From positions 50,150 through 114,149 of the forward strand of contig CANQLG010000001.1 of the NCBI GenBank assembly GCA_947624645.1: a stretch of 64,000 nt of DNA, written 5' to 3'. Each line of letters starts with the position of its first letter. Position 1 is the first letter of the stretch. The DNA is from Candidatus Gastranaerophilales bacterium. GTDB taxonomy: Bacteria > Cyanobacteriota > Vampirovibrionia > Gastranaerophilales > Gastranaerophilaceae. Positions 29,442 to 38,243 of the stretch are shown piece after piece. The notes below the pieces were generated by a model. That model was given only the letters and a program-made list of their open reading frames with translations, was not told where the DNA came from and did not search any database. Both the position numbers and the translations under genes were made by a program.

Positions 29442-29810
29442 TTAAATCTTAACAACAAGTAAATAACTGTCCTTAAGTGCCTTAAGAGTGTGCATAACAT
29501 TTTTTTCAAAAAGAAAAAGCTGGCCTTTTTTAATCTTATATTTTTTTCCCTCTTCATCATTTTCATCAGGGAGCTCACATCCGCAGGCTTGGCAGGTGCA
29601 ATTAGATTCATCATTAAATACCAATTCCACTTCACCGTTAGCAACAAATAAACAAACATCCGCATGTGACATGTGAGGCTCAATTTCCTGATGTTTTTTT
29701 AAATAAATAAGCTTTAAATGTGCCCCGTTATTTTCCATCAGATTGACAATTTCTCTGTCAATATCCTTGCTGCTTATAAGGTCTTCAACTTCTAAAGTTT
29801 TATATAACAT
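29442..29810 (-). CDS. Cupin-domain protein with cysteine cluster
   Basis: A 122-residue single-domain cupin. PHMSHADVCLFVANGEVELVFNDE resembles the first cupin motif, and LFLFEKNVMHTLKALKD the second, with His residues that could bind metal. Inserted between the strands is a cysteine cluster CTCQACGC, which is unusual and could bind zinc. AAAGGAG precedes the ATG. It ends in a strong terminator and seems to be monocistronic. Substrate unknown. Confidence 0.8.
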   Translation of the reverse strand: MLYKTLEVEDLISSKDIDREIVNLMENNGAHLKLIYLKKHQEIEPHMSHADVCLFVANGEVELVFNDESNCTCQACGCELPDENDEEGKKYKIKKGQLFLFEKNVMHTLKALKDSYLLVVKI

Positions 29811-29901
29811 ATAATTCTCCTTTCATTTAAAAGAGTCTAAAATTAAAGCACATAATTTTAATCCCCGACCGAGGCATATTAGCAAGATTTATAAAATCTG
29901 A

Positions 29902-29907
29902 TATAAT
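29902..29907 (+). promoter_or_regulatory. -10 element of tilS, leaderless arrangement
   Basis: TATAAT ends seven bases before the tilS ATG, and a weak TTAGCA lies 17 bases upstream (29879-29884). Transcription would start at or next to the A of the ATG, and no Shine-Dalgarno is present. Confidence 0.5.
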
Positions 29908-29913
29908 AAAAGA

Positions 29914-31278
29914 ATGATAGAAACCGTAAAAAATATATTGGAAAAGTATATAAAAATATCGTGTGAAACGACATTTATAGTCGGATTTTCAGGCGGTTGG
30001 GATTCTATGTGTTTATTGGATATAATGAATAAACTTTCAAAAGAATATGGTTTTTTACTTGTTGCAGCTCATTTGAATCACAATTGGCGAGGAAAAGAAT
30101 CTGAAGCGGAAAAAGAACGCTGTCTTGCATTTTGTGAGGAAAATGATATTACTTTTATCTCGGATACTCTTACCCCTGATTTAAAACCATCGGAATTGGT
30201 TGCAAGAGAAATGCGTTATGATTTTTTTAAACGCTGCGCGGAAGAATTTGAAGCGGATGCTATTTTAACGGCACATACCAAAAGTGATAATGCCGAAACG
30301 ATTTTATATCGTATCATAAAAGGTACAGGTCTGAACGGGCTTGAGGGTATCAGAGAAGTCCGTGATTTGGGCGGGTTTAAAGTAATAAGACCGATTCTTA
30401 ATTTTTCCAGAAAAGATATTGAAAACTACTGCATAAAAAATGAACTGTATCCTAATAATGATTCAAGCAATACCAATACAAAATATGCCAGAAATAATAT
30501 CCGCCATAATATAATGCCTGCAATAAAAGTAATAAATCCTAATATAGAAAATTCATTGATTACGCTCGCGGACATTGCTGCCGGCAATAATAAAGTTATA
30601 AATGAATTAATGCAAAATATAGAAAACCAAATAACAATAGGCGATAAATGGCTTACACAGAATTTTTTAATACTTAATTCCGCAATAAAACAGCATTTTG
30701 TATATAATTTGCTTGTGAAAAATGATTTGGAGCCGAGTTTTATAAAGATACAAGAGCTTATTAATTTTATAACCGAAAATCAAAAATCTAAAACAGGTAA
30801 AACATTATCGGTATCTAATGATAAATGGCTGTTTGTCTCGCATAAATATACCTATTTTATAAGCTCTGAACATTATGTAAAGCTGGAAGAAATTATAAAT
30901 GTTGATAAAGAAGGATTATATGATTTCGGCGAAAATATAATAAAAATAGAAAAAACAACCGAAAAAATAGAAAAATATCCAAAAGCAATAAGCTGCACGG
31001 CTTATGTCGACTTAAATAAAACCGGATTCCCGTTAACGATTAGAACAAGACGCAACGGAGATATTATTCAACCGTTTGGGATGCAAGGTAAAATGAAATT
31101 GAAAAAGTATTTTATAAACAAAAATATACCGGAACACGACAGAGATAAAACCGTATTATTATGTAAGGATAATGAGGTATTGTGGGTTGCAGGAGTTGGT
31201 TTAAGTGAAAAATTAAGAACATTTGATGTGCCTACACATAAACTTTTATTAGAAAAACAAGGAAAAAATCATGCTTGA
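29914..31278 (+). CDS. tilS: tRNA(Ile)-lysidine synthase TilS
   Basis: A 454-residue enzyme that converts C34 of the CAU-anticodon tRNA(Ile) to lysidine so that it reads AUA codons. The PP-loop motif FSGGWDS is at residues 25-31 and the HLNHNWRG segment follows. The C-terminal domain has IQPFGMQGKMKLKKYF. It overlaps hpt by eight bases, a common tilS-hpt pairing (ftsH is not in the window). There is no Shine-Dalgarno; see the -10 entry just upstream. Confidence 0.96.
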   Translation: MIETVKNILEKYIKISCETTFIVGFSGGWDSMCLLDIMNKLSKEYGFLLVAAHLNHNWRGKESEAEKERCLAFCEENDITFISDTLTPDLKPSELVAREMRYDFFKRCAEEFEADAILTAHTKSDNAETILYRIIKGTGLNGLEGIREVRDLGGFKVIRPILNFSRKDIENYCIKNELYPNNDSSNTNTKYARNNIRHNIMPAIKVINPNIENSLITLADIAAGNNKVINELMQNIENQITIGDKWLTQNFLILNSAIKQHFVYNLLVKNDLEPSFIKIQELINFITENQKSKTGKTLSVSNDKWLFVSHKYTYFISSEHYVKLEEIINVDKEGLYDFGENIIKIEKTTEKIEKYPKAISCTAYVDLNKTGFPLTIRTRRNGDIIQPFGMQGKMKLKKYFINKNIPEHDRDKTVLLCKDNEVLWVAGVGLSEKLRTFDVPTHKLLLEKQGKNHA

Positions 31279-31810
31279 TAAAGATATTAAAGACCTAAAA
31301 GTATTAATACCTGAAGATAGGATTCAATCTAAAGTAAAAGAATTGGCTCAACAAATAGAAAATATGTTTCCGTCTGATGAAGATATTTATGTAATATGTG
31401 TATTAAAGGGTTCGGTGATGTTTTGTGCGGATTTAGTAAAATATATAAAAGGTAAAGTCCGTATGGAATTTATAAGAATATCAAGTTACGGTAATGAAAC
31501 AAAATCAACGAATAATCTTCAGGCGATAGATTTAACTCTGCCTGATTTAAACGGAAAAAATGTTATAATAGTCGAAGATATAATAGATACGGGACTTACT
31601 GCAAAATTTTTAGTTGATTTATTTAAAATTCAGCATAAACCAAAAACACTTCTGTTTGTATCTTTATTAAATAAAAAATGCGCAAGACAAACTAAAATAG
31701 AACCTGATATCTATGGTTTTGAAATAGATGATAAATTTGTCGCCGGCTATGGATTAGATTATAAAGGATATTTTAGAAATCTGCCTTATATAGGATATTT
31801 CCCTAACTAA
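31271..31810 (+). CDS. hpt: Hypoxanthine phosphoribosyltransferase
   Basis: A 179-residue type I phosphoribosyltransferase that salvages hypoxanthine and guanine to IMP and GMP. The PRPP-binding motif VIIVEDIIDTGLTA is near residues 97-110, with VLKGSVMFCADL in the N-terminal half. RBS AAGGA lies inside the end of tilS, so translation is coupled. Normal length. Confidence 0.96.
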   Translation: MLDKDIKDLKVLIPEDRIQSKVKELAQQIENMFPSDEDIYVICVLKGSVMFCADLVKYIKGKVRMEFIRISSYGNETKSTNNLQAIDLTLPDLNGKNVIIVEDIIDTGLTAKFLVDLFKIQHKPKTLLFVSLLNKKCARQTKIEPDIYGFEIDDKFVAGYGLDYKGYFRNLPYIGYFPN

Positions 31811-32016
31811 AACCAATTTCCGTTTATATAAATATTTTTAAACTGGAATAATATAAATTTAAGTCGTGAAATTATTGTATTGAATGATATCGTATTGATT
31901 AATATTGATATATTTTTACCCGAAGTTTTATAAATATTTGAATATTTAATCAATAAAGCTTTCAGGTTTTTTATATCTTGTTCCAGTTCTAAATCTAATT
32001 GTACATTAGAAATCAT
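31807..32016 (-). CDS. Small hypothetical protein
   Basis: A 69-residue, Ile/Asn/Lys-rich, probably helical protein with no known family. The ATG is preceded by GGGG at a reasonable distance. The stop overlaps the convergent hpt stop by four bases. Composition alone would allow this to be chance, so it is a tentative gene. Confidence 0.4.
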   Translation of the reverse strand: MISNVQLDLELEQDIKNLKALLIKYSNIYKTSGKNISILINTISFNTIISRLKFILFQFKNIYINGNWF

Positions 32017-32115
32017 TTACAGCCCCAAAGAAATATTGTTACCTTACTAATATATAAAGTATTTTGCCTATAAAAGATTTCAAAAAATAAAATAATTGTT
32101 ACAAAGTTTAAAATT

Positions 32116-32946
32116 TTATTCTTGTTCAATATTCTCAAGAGCAATATTTTTTAACTTTTTTTCAATTTTTCTGTTCCAAGGTAAATCTTGCCTGAATATA
32201 TATTCGTATCCTATAACTTCACCTTTAGAGAAAGAATGAAGTTGTTCATCACATAATTGTTCAAATTCTTGTTGGATTTGAAGGGTAAATTGGTGGCGGT
32301 CAAATTTACAATTATTTTGGGTAATAATAATAGGTTCACCGACTTGAGCAAGACATTCGGGTCTGTCTTCACGTAAAAAAGTATAATTAACCGCTAAAGG
32401 AATCAGGTTAACACCGCCATGTTTTTTTGCGACATTTTGAGCAATATAAGTAAGCCCGGTTTGAAATTCAATGGGTCTATAATTTGGCGGTTTAACAATA
32501 CCTTGAGGAAAAATCCAAAGAGCTAAATCCGGATCTTTGAGGTTATCAACAATATATTTTAAAGAAATCATAGCAGCCTGAGCAGATGCCTTATTAACGG
32601 GGAAAGCACCGATAAAAGAAAACAGCGGAAATCTGTTCATTTCTTCAATCATCATACGAGGCTTTACTTTGAATGCTCTTCGCATAAGGTTATAACCTAC
32701 AATACCGTCCCACCAATTCATATGCGGTGCATAAATTATGGAAGGATATTCTTTATTTCGGCGTTCTTGAAATGCTTCAAGGTTTTTTATTCTGAGCGCA
32801 TAAAATCTGTGACTTAACATTCTAAAAAATATTCTGTCTGCAAGCCAAGTCCAAAAAGCATAATTATGCGCTTTTCTGAATTTTTCTTTGCGATTTCTAA
32901 GCCTTGTCGGCGGAATATCCGAGTATAATTTCTCTGCTTTTTCCAT
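32116..32946 (-). CDS. 1-acylglycerol-3-phosphate acyltransferase-like (PlsC family)
   Basis: About 276 residues. The catalytic H-x4-D motif is in APHMNWWD and the second acyltransferase motif reads FPQGIVKPPN where FPEGTR is usual. It should acylate a lysolipid or related acceptor at the inner membrane. I prefer the ATG at 32946, which follows GGGG; the ATG six codons upstream has no ribosome site. A TATAAT -10 lies at 32974-32969. Confidence 0.85.
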   Translation of the reverse strand: MEKAEKLYSDIPPTRLRNRKEKFRKAHNYAFWTWLADRIFFRMLSHRFYALRIKNLEAFQERRNKEYPSIIYAPHMNWWDGIVGYNLMRRAFKVKPRMMIEEMNRFPLFSFIGAFPVNKASAQAAMISLKYIVDNLKDPDLALWIFPQGIVKPPNYRPIEFQTGLTYIAQNVAKKHGGVNLIPLAVNYTFLREDRPECLAQVGEPIIITQNNCKFDRHQFTLQIQQEFEQLCDEQLHSFSKGEVIGYEYIFRQDLPWNRKIEKKLKNIALENIEQE

Positions 32947-32991
32947 TGATGAACCCCAGACCATTTTGATTATATCATTTTTTTGAAAATT

Positions 32992-33705
32992 TTAATCAAA
33001 AATTTCTTTAACGCTTAACGATTTTAAACTTTTTAGTTCTTCAAGTTTTTTGTATGTGCATATAACGGGATTTTTTTCATTGGATAACACTTTAGCATTA
33101 ACTTTTATGCAATCTCCTTCTTCATCGACAGTTTTATGACTGTAATCAAGGATTTCCGGAAAAATACATGAAAATTTATTGGTTAAACTGTCATATTCTT
33201 CATATTTACATGTAAAAGAAATTTTGACTTTCCTTAAATGTTTAAGATTTTTGGGGATTATTTTAAATTCAAAAATTCTAATAAGAACAAGAACTGCGAT
33301 GGCTAAAACGGTTGAAACGACTGCTATATTAATCATTCCGCATCCGCAAGCCATACCGACAGCAGCAACAATCCATAAAGTAGATGCAGTAGTAAGCCCT
33401 GTTATCGTTAAACCCTGTCTTAATACTGTACCTGCACCAATAAAACCGATACCAGTAATTATTTGAGCAGCAACCCTGGCAGGATCACCCATCGGATAAA
33501 GGCTTATTGCTTTCGAAAATCCGTATATGGATAGTATTGTAAAAATACAAGCACCTAAACATACTAAAATCTGGGTTCTCAAACCTGCTGATTTATTTGT
33601 TAATTCTCGTTCCAAGCCTATCATTGAGCCGAGAATTATTGAAAAAATAATTCTTATCAGGATATCTGCATTTTCAATTTGAAAATAGTGTAAGAAATTA
33701 TGCAT
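32992..33705 (-). CDS. MgtC/SapB family membrane protein
   Basis: About 237 residues. The N-terminal half has four or five membrane helices with the MgtC signature SMIGLERELTNKSAGLRTQILVCLGA. The C-terminal half is an ACT-like cytoplasmic domain. MgtC proteins affect survival at low Mg2+ and modulate F-ATP synthase in pathogens; here a Mg-linked envelope role is inferred. The ATG at 33705, preceded by AGGAAAG, lies just after the stop of the permease gene, so the upstream in-frame start at 33759 is unlikely. Confidence 0.92.
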   Translation of the reverse strand: MHNFLHYFQIENADILIRIIFSIILGSMIGLERELTNKSAGLRTQILVCLGACIFTILSIYGFSKAISLYPMGDPARVAAQIITGIGFIGAGTVLRQGLTITGLTTASTLWIVAAVGMACGCGMINIAVVSTVLAIAVLVLIRIFEFKIIPKNLKHLRKVKISFTCKYEEYDSLTNKFSCIFPEILDYSHKTVDEEGDCIKVNAKVLSNEKNPVICTYKKLEELKSLKSLSVKEIFD

Positions 33706-33709
33706 AAAG

Positions 33710-34804
33710 TTATCTTTCCTTGCTGTTAGGGTCAATGGCATCTCTAATTGTATCACCAATTACATTAAATGCTAAAACTGCAACAAAAATTAAAAATCCC
33801 GGGGTTAAAAGCCAAGGGCGTGATACTATGTTTATAAATTCTTGAGCTTCTTTAAGCATATTCCCCCAGCTGGCATCGGGTTGTTGAATACCTAACCCTA
33901 AAAAACTCAGACCTGATTCCGATAGTATATAAGACGGAACACTCAATGTCATTGCCACTATTACATAACTCAATGTTTGAGGCAGTATATGATGTATAAT
34001 TGTTCTTAAATCAGATGAGCCCATAGCTTCTGAGGCAATAACAAATTCTCTTTTCTTAATGGATAATACCATTCCTCTTACAACTCTTGAAAATCCCGCC
34101 CAACCGATTAGTGCAAGTATCACAACAATAAGTGCAAATCGTTGGGTGCTGGTCATATTTGCAGGCAGAATTGAAGCCAGGATAATTAACAAATAAAAGC
34201 TTGGTATAGACATAATAGCTTCTGCAATTCTCATCATTATAAAATCTGTCTTTCCGCCTAAATAACCTGATATCCCGCCATAAATCATACCTAAGGGAAA
34301 TGATACCAAGAGTGCTAAAAAACCGATTGTTAAAGAAATTTGTCCGCCGTACAAAAGTCTTGAAAAATTATCCCGTCCGTTAATATCCGTACCTAAAAGA
34401 TATAATTCTCCTCCGCTATCAACATTATAAAAATGCCTGTTAAAAGGAATAATGCCGAATAATTTGTATTTAAAACCTTCCGAAAAATATTTAACTTTAT
34501 ATTTTTTTGTCCTGTCCTCAATGTATTTTGAATCAAAAGTTTCTCTGTCAAAATATCTGATGTAATTGTATGTGTACGGCCAAGATAATTTGCCCTTTTC
34601 ATTAATAATATAAATTTTGGACGGAGGGCAGTATGATTTGTTTCTGTTTGAATAATCTTTTTTATATGGGCATATAAATGAGGCTAAAAATACGCCTAAA
34701 TACAGAAAAATAAGCACTAAAAATGCAGCTTTTGCAAACTTATCTTTTAAAACAGTTTTAAAAAGGTTTTCTCTGTCAAAATTAAAATCCGGAAGTTTAG
34801 CCAT
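33710..34804 (-). CDS. Peptide/nickel-type ABC transporter permease (DppC/OppC)
   Basis: A 364-residue inner-membrane permease. An OppC N-terminal domain with one helix (about 28-48) is followed by an unusually long periplasmic loop (about 50-135). The BPD-type core has the EAA motif ASEAMGSSDLRTIIHHILPQ. It pairs with the DppB-type protein directly upstream (stop and start adjacent). No substrate-binding protein or ATPase gene is nearby. It is translationally adjacent to mgtC. Confidence 0.93.
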   Translation of the reverse strand: MAKLPDFNFDRENLFKTVLKDKFAKAAFLVLIFLYLGVFLASFICPYKKDYSNRNKSYCPPSKIYIINEKGKLSWPYTYNYIRYFDRETFDSKYIEDRTKKYKVKYFSEGFKYKLFGIIPFNRHFYNVDSGGELYLLGTDINGRDNFSRLLYGGQISLTIGFLALLVSFPLGMIYGGISGYLGGKTDFIMMRIAEAIMSIPSFYLLIILASILPANMTSTQRFALIVVILALIGWAGFSRVVRGMVLSIKKREFVIASEAMGSSDLRTIIHHILPQTLSYVIVAMTLSVPSYILSESGLSFLGLGIQQPDASWGNMLKEAQEFINIVSRPWLLTPGFLIFVAVLAFNVIGDTIRDAIDPNSKER

Positions 34805-35773
34805 TTAGACTGCCTCCACTCTCGGATCAACAAGTTTTAATAATATATCGGCAAGGAGGTTCCCCGTTACAAGCATAATAGTACCAATCATTAAAGAAGC
34901 CATAACAAGGTTAATATCTGATTTCATAACGGCTTCAAGTATAAGTCTGCCGAGTCCGGGGTACTGAAAAACGTACTCTGTCAGTGCCGCACCGCTTAAA
35001 AGTGATGCAAATTCAAAACCCAAAAGTGTCACCATAGGGTTAACAGCATTTCGAAGTGCGTGTTTATATATAACTTTTGTTTCGCTTAAACCTTTTGCCC
35101 GTGCAAATTTTATATAATCAGATTCAAGCACGTCCAAAAGATTTCCGCGCATTTGTCTTTGAAGTCCTGATAGAGATATTGTAAATAAAACTATAACAGG
35201 CAAAACCAAATGATGTAATATATCAAGGATTTTACCTAACGGAGAAAGCTCTGAGTAATTGTAACTTGTAAGCCCTCCTGTCGGAAACCAGCCCGTTTTT
35301 ACCGCAAAAATTAATAATAATAATGCAAAGAAAAATGACGGGATTGCCATTCCGATACTTGATAATATGGTTAAAATTCTGTCTATCGGTTTTCGCCAAT
35401 GCAATGCTGCAACAATACCCAAAGGAATACCCACTGCCCAAGTAAAAAATATAACAAAACTTGTTAGTAAAAGTGTGTTAGGTATTCGTTCAAGCAGTTT
35501 ATCCGAAACTTTTTCTCCCGTGGTACAATAGCCTAAATCGCCCTTAACAAAGCTTTTTAGCCACAACCCGTATTGAACGATAACAGGTTTATCCAGTCCC
35601 AGTCTTTGTACCTCGTAATCCAGAGTTTCTTGTGTAATGGAAGGATTCAGTCTCAGCTCTGCTAAAGGGTCAACAGGGGCTAAGCGTATAAGAAAAAAAC
35701 TTATTATTGATACCAAAAATAATAAAGGTATCGTTTGCAGTATTCTTTTTATTACGTAGCTTAAAAAATTCAT
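34805..35773 (-). CDS. Peptide/nickel-type ABC transporter permease (DppB/OppB)
   Basis: A 322-residue permease with the typical N-terminus YVIKRILQTIPLLFLVSIISF and the EAA loop RAKGLSETKVIYKHALRNA near residue 230. About six membrane helices. It is the first gene of a dppB-dppC-mgtC run. The substrate may be a peptide, heme or nickel complex. The dedicated ATPase and binding protein must be elsewhere in the genome. Confidence 0.94.
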   Translation of the reverse strand: MNFLSYVIKRILQTIPLLFLVSIISFFLIRLAPVDPLAELRLNPSITQETLDYEVQRLGLDKPVIVQYGLWLKSFVKGDLGYCTTGEKVSDKLLERIPNTLLLTSFVIFFTWAVGIPLGIVAALHWRKPIDRILTILSSIGMAIPSFFFALLLLIFAVKTGWFPTGGLTSYNYSELSPLGKILDILHHLVLPVIVLFTISLSGLQRQMRGNLLDVLESDYIKFARAKGLSETKVIYKHALRNAVNPMVTLLGFEFASLLSGAALTEYVFQYPGLGRLILEAVMKSDINLVMASLMIGTIMLVTGNLLADILLKLVDPRVEAV

Positions 35774-35848
35774 AAGCTAATTTTAAAATATAAGGAAACT
35801 TTTGGCAATTGGAATGTAATCTAGTTTTATGCAGTTTTAATTAACTAA

Positions 35849-35875
35849 TTGAAATATTGTAAATTAATATTTCAA
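35849..35875. promoter_or_regulatory. Perfect inverted repeat upstream of AAA gene pair
   Basis: TTGAAATATT (35849-35858) and AATATTTCAA (35866-35875) are exact 10-base inverted copies with a 7-base spacer. They lie about 75 bases before the first AAA gene and 75 bases upstream of the divergent dppB start, so they could be a shared operator. Confidence 0.5.
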
Positions 35876-35948
35876 AAGTTATATAAGAATGAGCCGTTGG
35901 GTGGCATGCTCTGATAAAATTAAAAAAGCTTGGGAGGAAACACTAATA

Positions 35949-36818
35949 ATGAAAGTTACTTTTGGAGCACAAAATGCAAAGGTTAATGTATTTTCGGATA
36001 TAGCTCAACATTCGGTTTCGAATCATAATCCTGCTAAATTAGCTCAAAAACCTGATACGTTTGAATTAAAAAACATTAAACAAAAGATTTTGAAAAATAA
36101 AAAACTAGTAATTGGTGCTTTAATCGCAGGAGCTGCTTTAACAGTAGGAATAGTATACAGAAAAAATATCGCTTCCCTTTTTAAAAAAACGCAAAAAGCT
36201 GCTGAACCAAAGGGAATAACCGAAAGTTTAATAGATAATGCTAAAAGTTTTTTGATAGACGATGTTAAAAAAAATGGAGAAGCAAGTGCAAACGGTATAT
36301 GTTTTTACGGCCCCGATTCAATAGGTAAAGAAAAATATATATCAGATTTTATTCAAGACTTAAGTAATGCCGGATACCAAATAGAACAAGCACCGAGAGC
36401 TTCAGAAGCATCTGTCCAAACAATAGGTGATAAAATAGGTACAATGATATCTGAGGCTAAAGAAAGATTTGGCGCAAGCGGAAAAAGAACTGCCATTATA
36501 GTAAGAGATTTGGATAAAATTGCACTTGATCGCAGAGATGGAAATGACCCCAGTGTTGTAAGAGCTTTATTAGAAACCCAAAATGCCAGAAAACAAGGAT
36601 TTGCTTGGATAGCTGAAGCGGTTGATCCTTCTAAAGTTGATACTGCAATAAGAAGAACAGGCAGAATGGAACATAATATTATAACAAGACCTGCGTTTGA
36701 AGATACAAAAGAAGTTTGGAGCGAATATATAGAACTGATTAAACGTTTAAGAGATGGAGAATTTAAAGGCAGACTGTTTAAGGAAGCCGAATCAATTGTT
36801 AAAAAGAAAGGAATATAA
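35949..36818 (+). CDS. AAA-like protein with degenerate Walker A, membrane-anchored
   Basis: About 289 residues from the ATG at 35949, which follows a strong GGGAGGAAA. The extreme N-terminus MKVTFGAQ carries an F-G motif. A basic-flanked membrane helix lies at about 52-70. The AAA-like domain has GPDSIGKEK in place of GxxxxGK(S/T), so the Mg-ligand Ser/Thr is Glu. Walker B reads IIVRDLD and is followed by DRR. The sensor/finger region is RRTGRMEHNI. It is paralogous to the next gene, eight bases away. ATP hydrolysis is unlikely; a partner or regulatory subunit role is inferred. Confidence 0.75.
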   Translation: MKVTFGAQNAKVNVFSDIAQHSVSNHNPAKLAQKPDTFELKNIKQKILKNKKLVIGALIAGAALTVGIVYRKNIASLFKKTQKAAEPKGITESLIDNAKSFLIDDVKKNGEASANGICFYGPDSIGKEKYISDFIQDLSNAGYQIEQAPRASEASVQTIGDKIGTMISEAKERFGASGKRTAIIVRDLDKIALDRRDGNDPSVVRALLETQNARKQGFAWIAEAVDPSKVDTAIRRTGRMEHNIITRPAFEDTKEVWSEYIELIKRLRDGEFKGRLFKEAESIVKKKGI

Positions 36819-36826
36819 ATAAAATT

Positions 36827-38086
36827 ATGATTATTTCTGCAATAAACGGGGTAAATCTTAATCCGTATAAAAAAAGCAAGATTAATACAAATAAAAATAT
36901 AAAACCGGATGTTCAAAATTCAAAAACAATATTATCTACGGGAAATTACGGCAAGGCACAAGTGCGAAAGCATCCGTCTTTTGGGTTTGATCCGTTTATA
37001 TTGGGATATTTGGCATTTTATGCTGCAACGGTAGGCGCTGCTGTTTATCAAAGTAATTTGGATGATAAAAAACGTGCGGAAGAACAAAGAAAACTTAGAG
37101 AACAAGAACGGCGTGATGTAGAAAGCATAGCAAAAAAATTTAATGTGTCTATTGATGATGCTGAAAATTATCATGGAAATTTCTTAAGGCATGCGGCTAT
37201 ACCGCTAAGAAATAACGGAAATGAAGTCGGATTAAATGCAGTACAAGGTTACGGGATTGAAAAATACAGATTAGCAATGGATTTAATAGCTCCTGTGGTA
37301 GCTAAATCCAGAGATTCATACTTGGGATATAAAGCTGAAATACCAAACGGTGTACTATTATATGGACCGACAGGCGGAGGTAAAACTTATATTGCGGATA
37401 AAGTTTGTGAACATCTTCAATATTGCGGTGTTAAAATTAAAAACGTAGAGCTTGACGGTAATAATCATGCCAAAAATGTAAGAAATATTAAAGAAGCATT
37501 TTCTCAAGCAGAAGAAAACTATAAGGAAACGGGTAAATTTACCATAATAAACTTCCCTCAAGATTTGGATAATTATTTTATGGACAGAAGAAAATACCCT
37601 GATTGTGTAAAAGAAGTAAGAACTCTTTTAAATTGCAGTGAAAAATGTGCTTCAAAAGGTGTTGTTTGGATGGGAACCGCAAATAATCCTCAAATGATTG
37701 ATGCTGCGCTATTGCGACCCGGCAGAGCCGATTTAAAATTACCGATAGGAGATATGGAAGATTTTGCTATCGGTGATATGATTAAGTATACTCTTTACAA
37801 ATATGATGAAAGAGAAAGCAGTGAAGATTTTGATTATAAAAAAACGGTAGATTCAATTAAATCTTCAAATATAGTTTATACTCCTGCTGAACTTGAGTTA
37901 TTTGTTTCAAGGGCTAAAAGTCATAAAATTTCTCCCGAACAAAAAATCAGCGCAGATATGGTAATAGCAGAGATGGAACAGTACAGACAGAATGATTTTC
38001 CTACTCTGACGGAAGAAATGCAAAAACTTTTTCAAGAGGATAAAGATTATATAAGTTCTATTGATAAACCAAATGAAGAAAAATAA
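36827..38086 (+). CDS. AAA+ ATPase, paralogue of the preceding gene
   Basis: A 419-residue protein. The N-terminal 60 residues are basic and contain HPSFGFDPF. A probable membrane helix lies at about 57-75, then a charged coil (KRAEEQRKLREQERRD). The AAA core has intact Walker A GPTGGGKT near residue 183, but Walker B reads NFPQDLD followed by DRR. Sensor 1 is GTANNPQ and the Arg-finger segment is LLRPGRAD, as in FtsH-type AAA proteins. No protease domain follows. With the upstream paralogue it may form a membrane-bound hetero-oligomer. Role unknown. Confidence 0.82.
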   Translation: MIISAINGVNLNPYKKSKINTNKNIKPDVQNSKTILSTGNYGKAQVRKHPSFGFDPFILGYLAFYAATVGAAVYQSNLDDKKRAEEQRKLREQERRDVESIAKKFNVSIDDAENYHGNFLRHAAIPLRNNGNEVGLNAVQGYGIEKYRLAMDLIAPVVAKSRDSYLGYKAEIPNGVLLYGPTGGGKTYIADKVCEHLQYCGVKIKNVELDGNNHAKNVRNIKEAFSQAEENYKETGKFTIINFPQDLDNYFMDRRKYPDCVKEVRTLLNCSEKCASKGVVWMGTANNPQMIDAALLRPGRADLKLPIGDMEDFAIGDMIKYTLYKYDERESSEDFDYKKTVDSIKSSNIVYTPAELELFVSRAKSHKISPEQKISADMVIAEMEQYRQNDFPTLTEEMQKLFQEDKDYISSIDKPNEEK

Positions 38087-38189
38087 TTACAAAATTTTAT
38101 ATTCTTTAGATCTATTTACATGCTTTTGAAAATGGTTTAAAATAAGAATGTAAATCGAGAGATTTGTGGGATATAAATAAAAGTTGAAA

Positions 38190-38209
38190 ATGCGTAATTT
38201 ATTACGTAT
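38190..38209. promoter_or_regulatory. Palindrome upstream of nrdD
   Basis: ATGCGTAA (38190-38197) pairs with TTACGTAT (38202-38209), with one G-T pair and a 4-base loop, followed by TTTTT. It may be an operator for nrdDG or a weak terminator for the AAA gene. It does not match the NrdR-box pattern I know. Confidence 0.4.
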
Positions 38210-38243
38210 TTTTAGTGACTTATAAAAGGTGAGGAGATTTGAC

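Noticed and set aside
11397..31810. Four-base overlaps of convergent stops (11397, 26179, 31807) as a regulatory device
   Set aside because: CTAA/TTAA overlaps of this kind arise easily by compaction in AT-rich DNA.
33710..35773. Complete peptide ABC transporter
   Set aside because: Only the two permeases are present; no binding protein or ATPase within the window.
36353..36916. 187-codon open frame antisense to the AAA pair
   Set aside because: Spans the junction of two well-supported genes on the other strand and has no start signal.
38190..38215. NrdR box upstream of nrdD
   Set aside because: The palindrome does not match the NrdR-box pattern I know, so I list it only as an unnamed palindrome.
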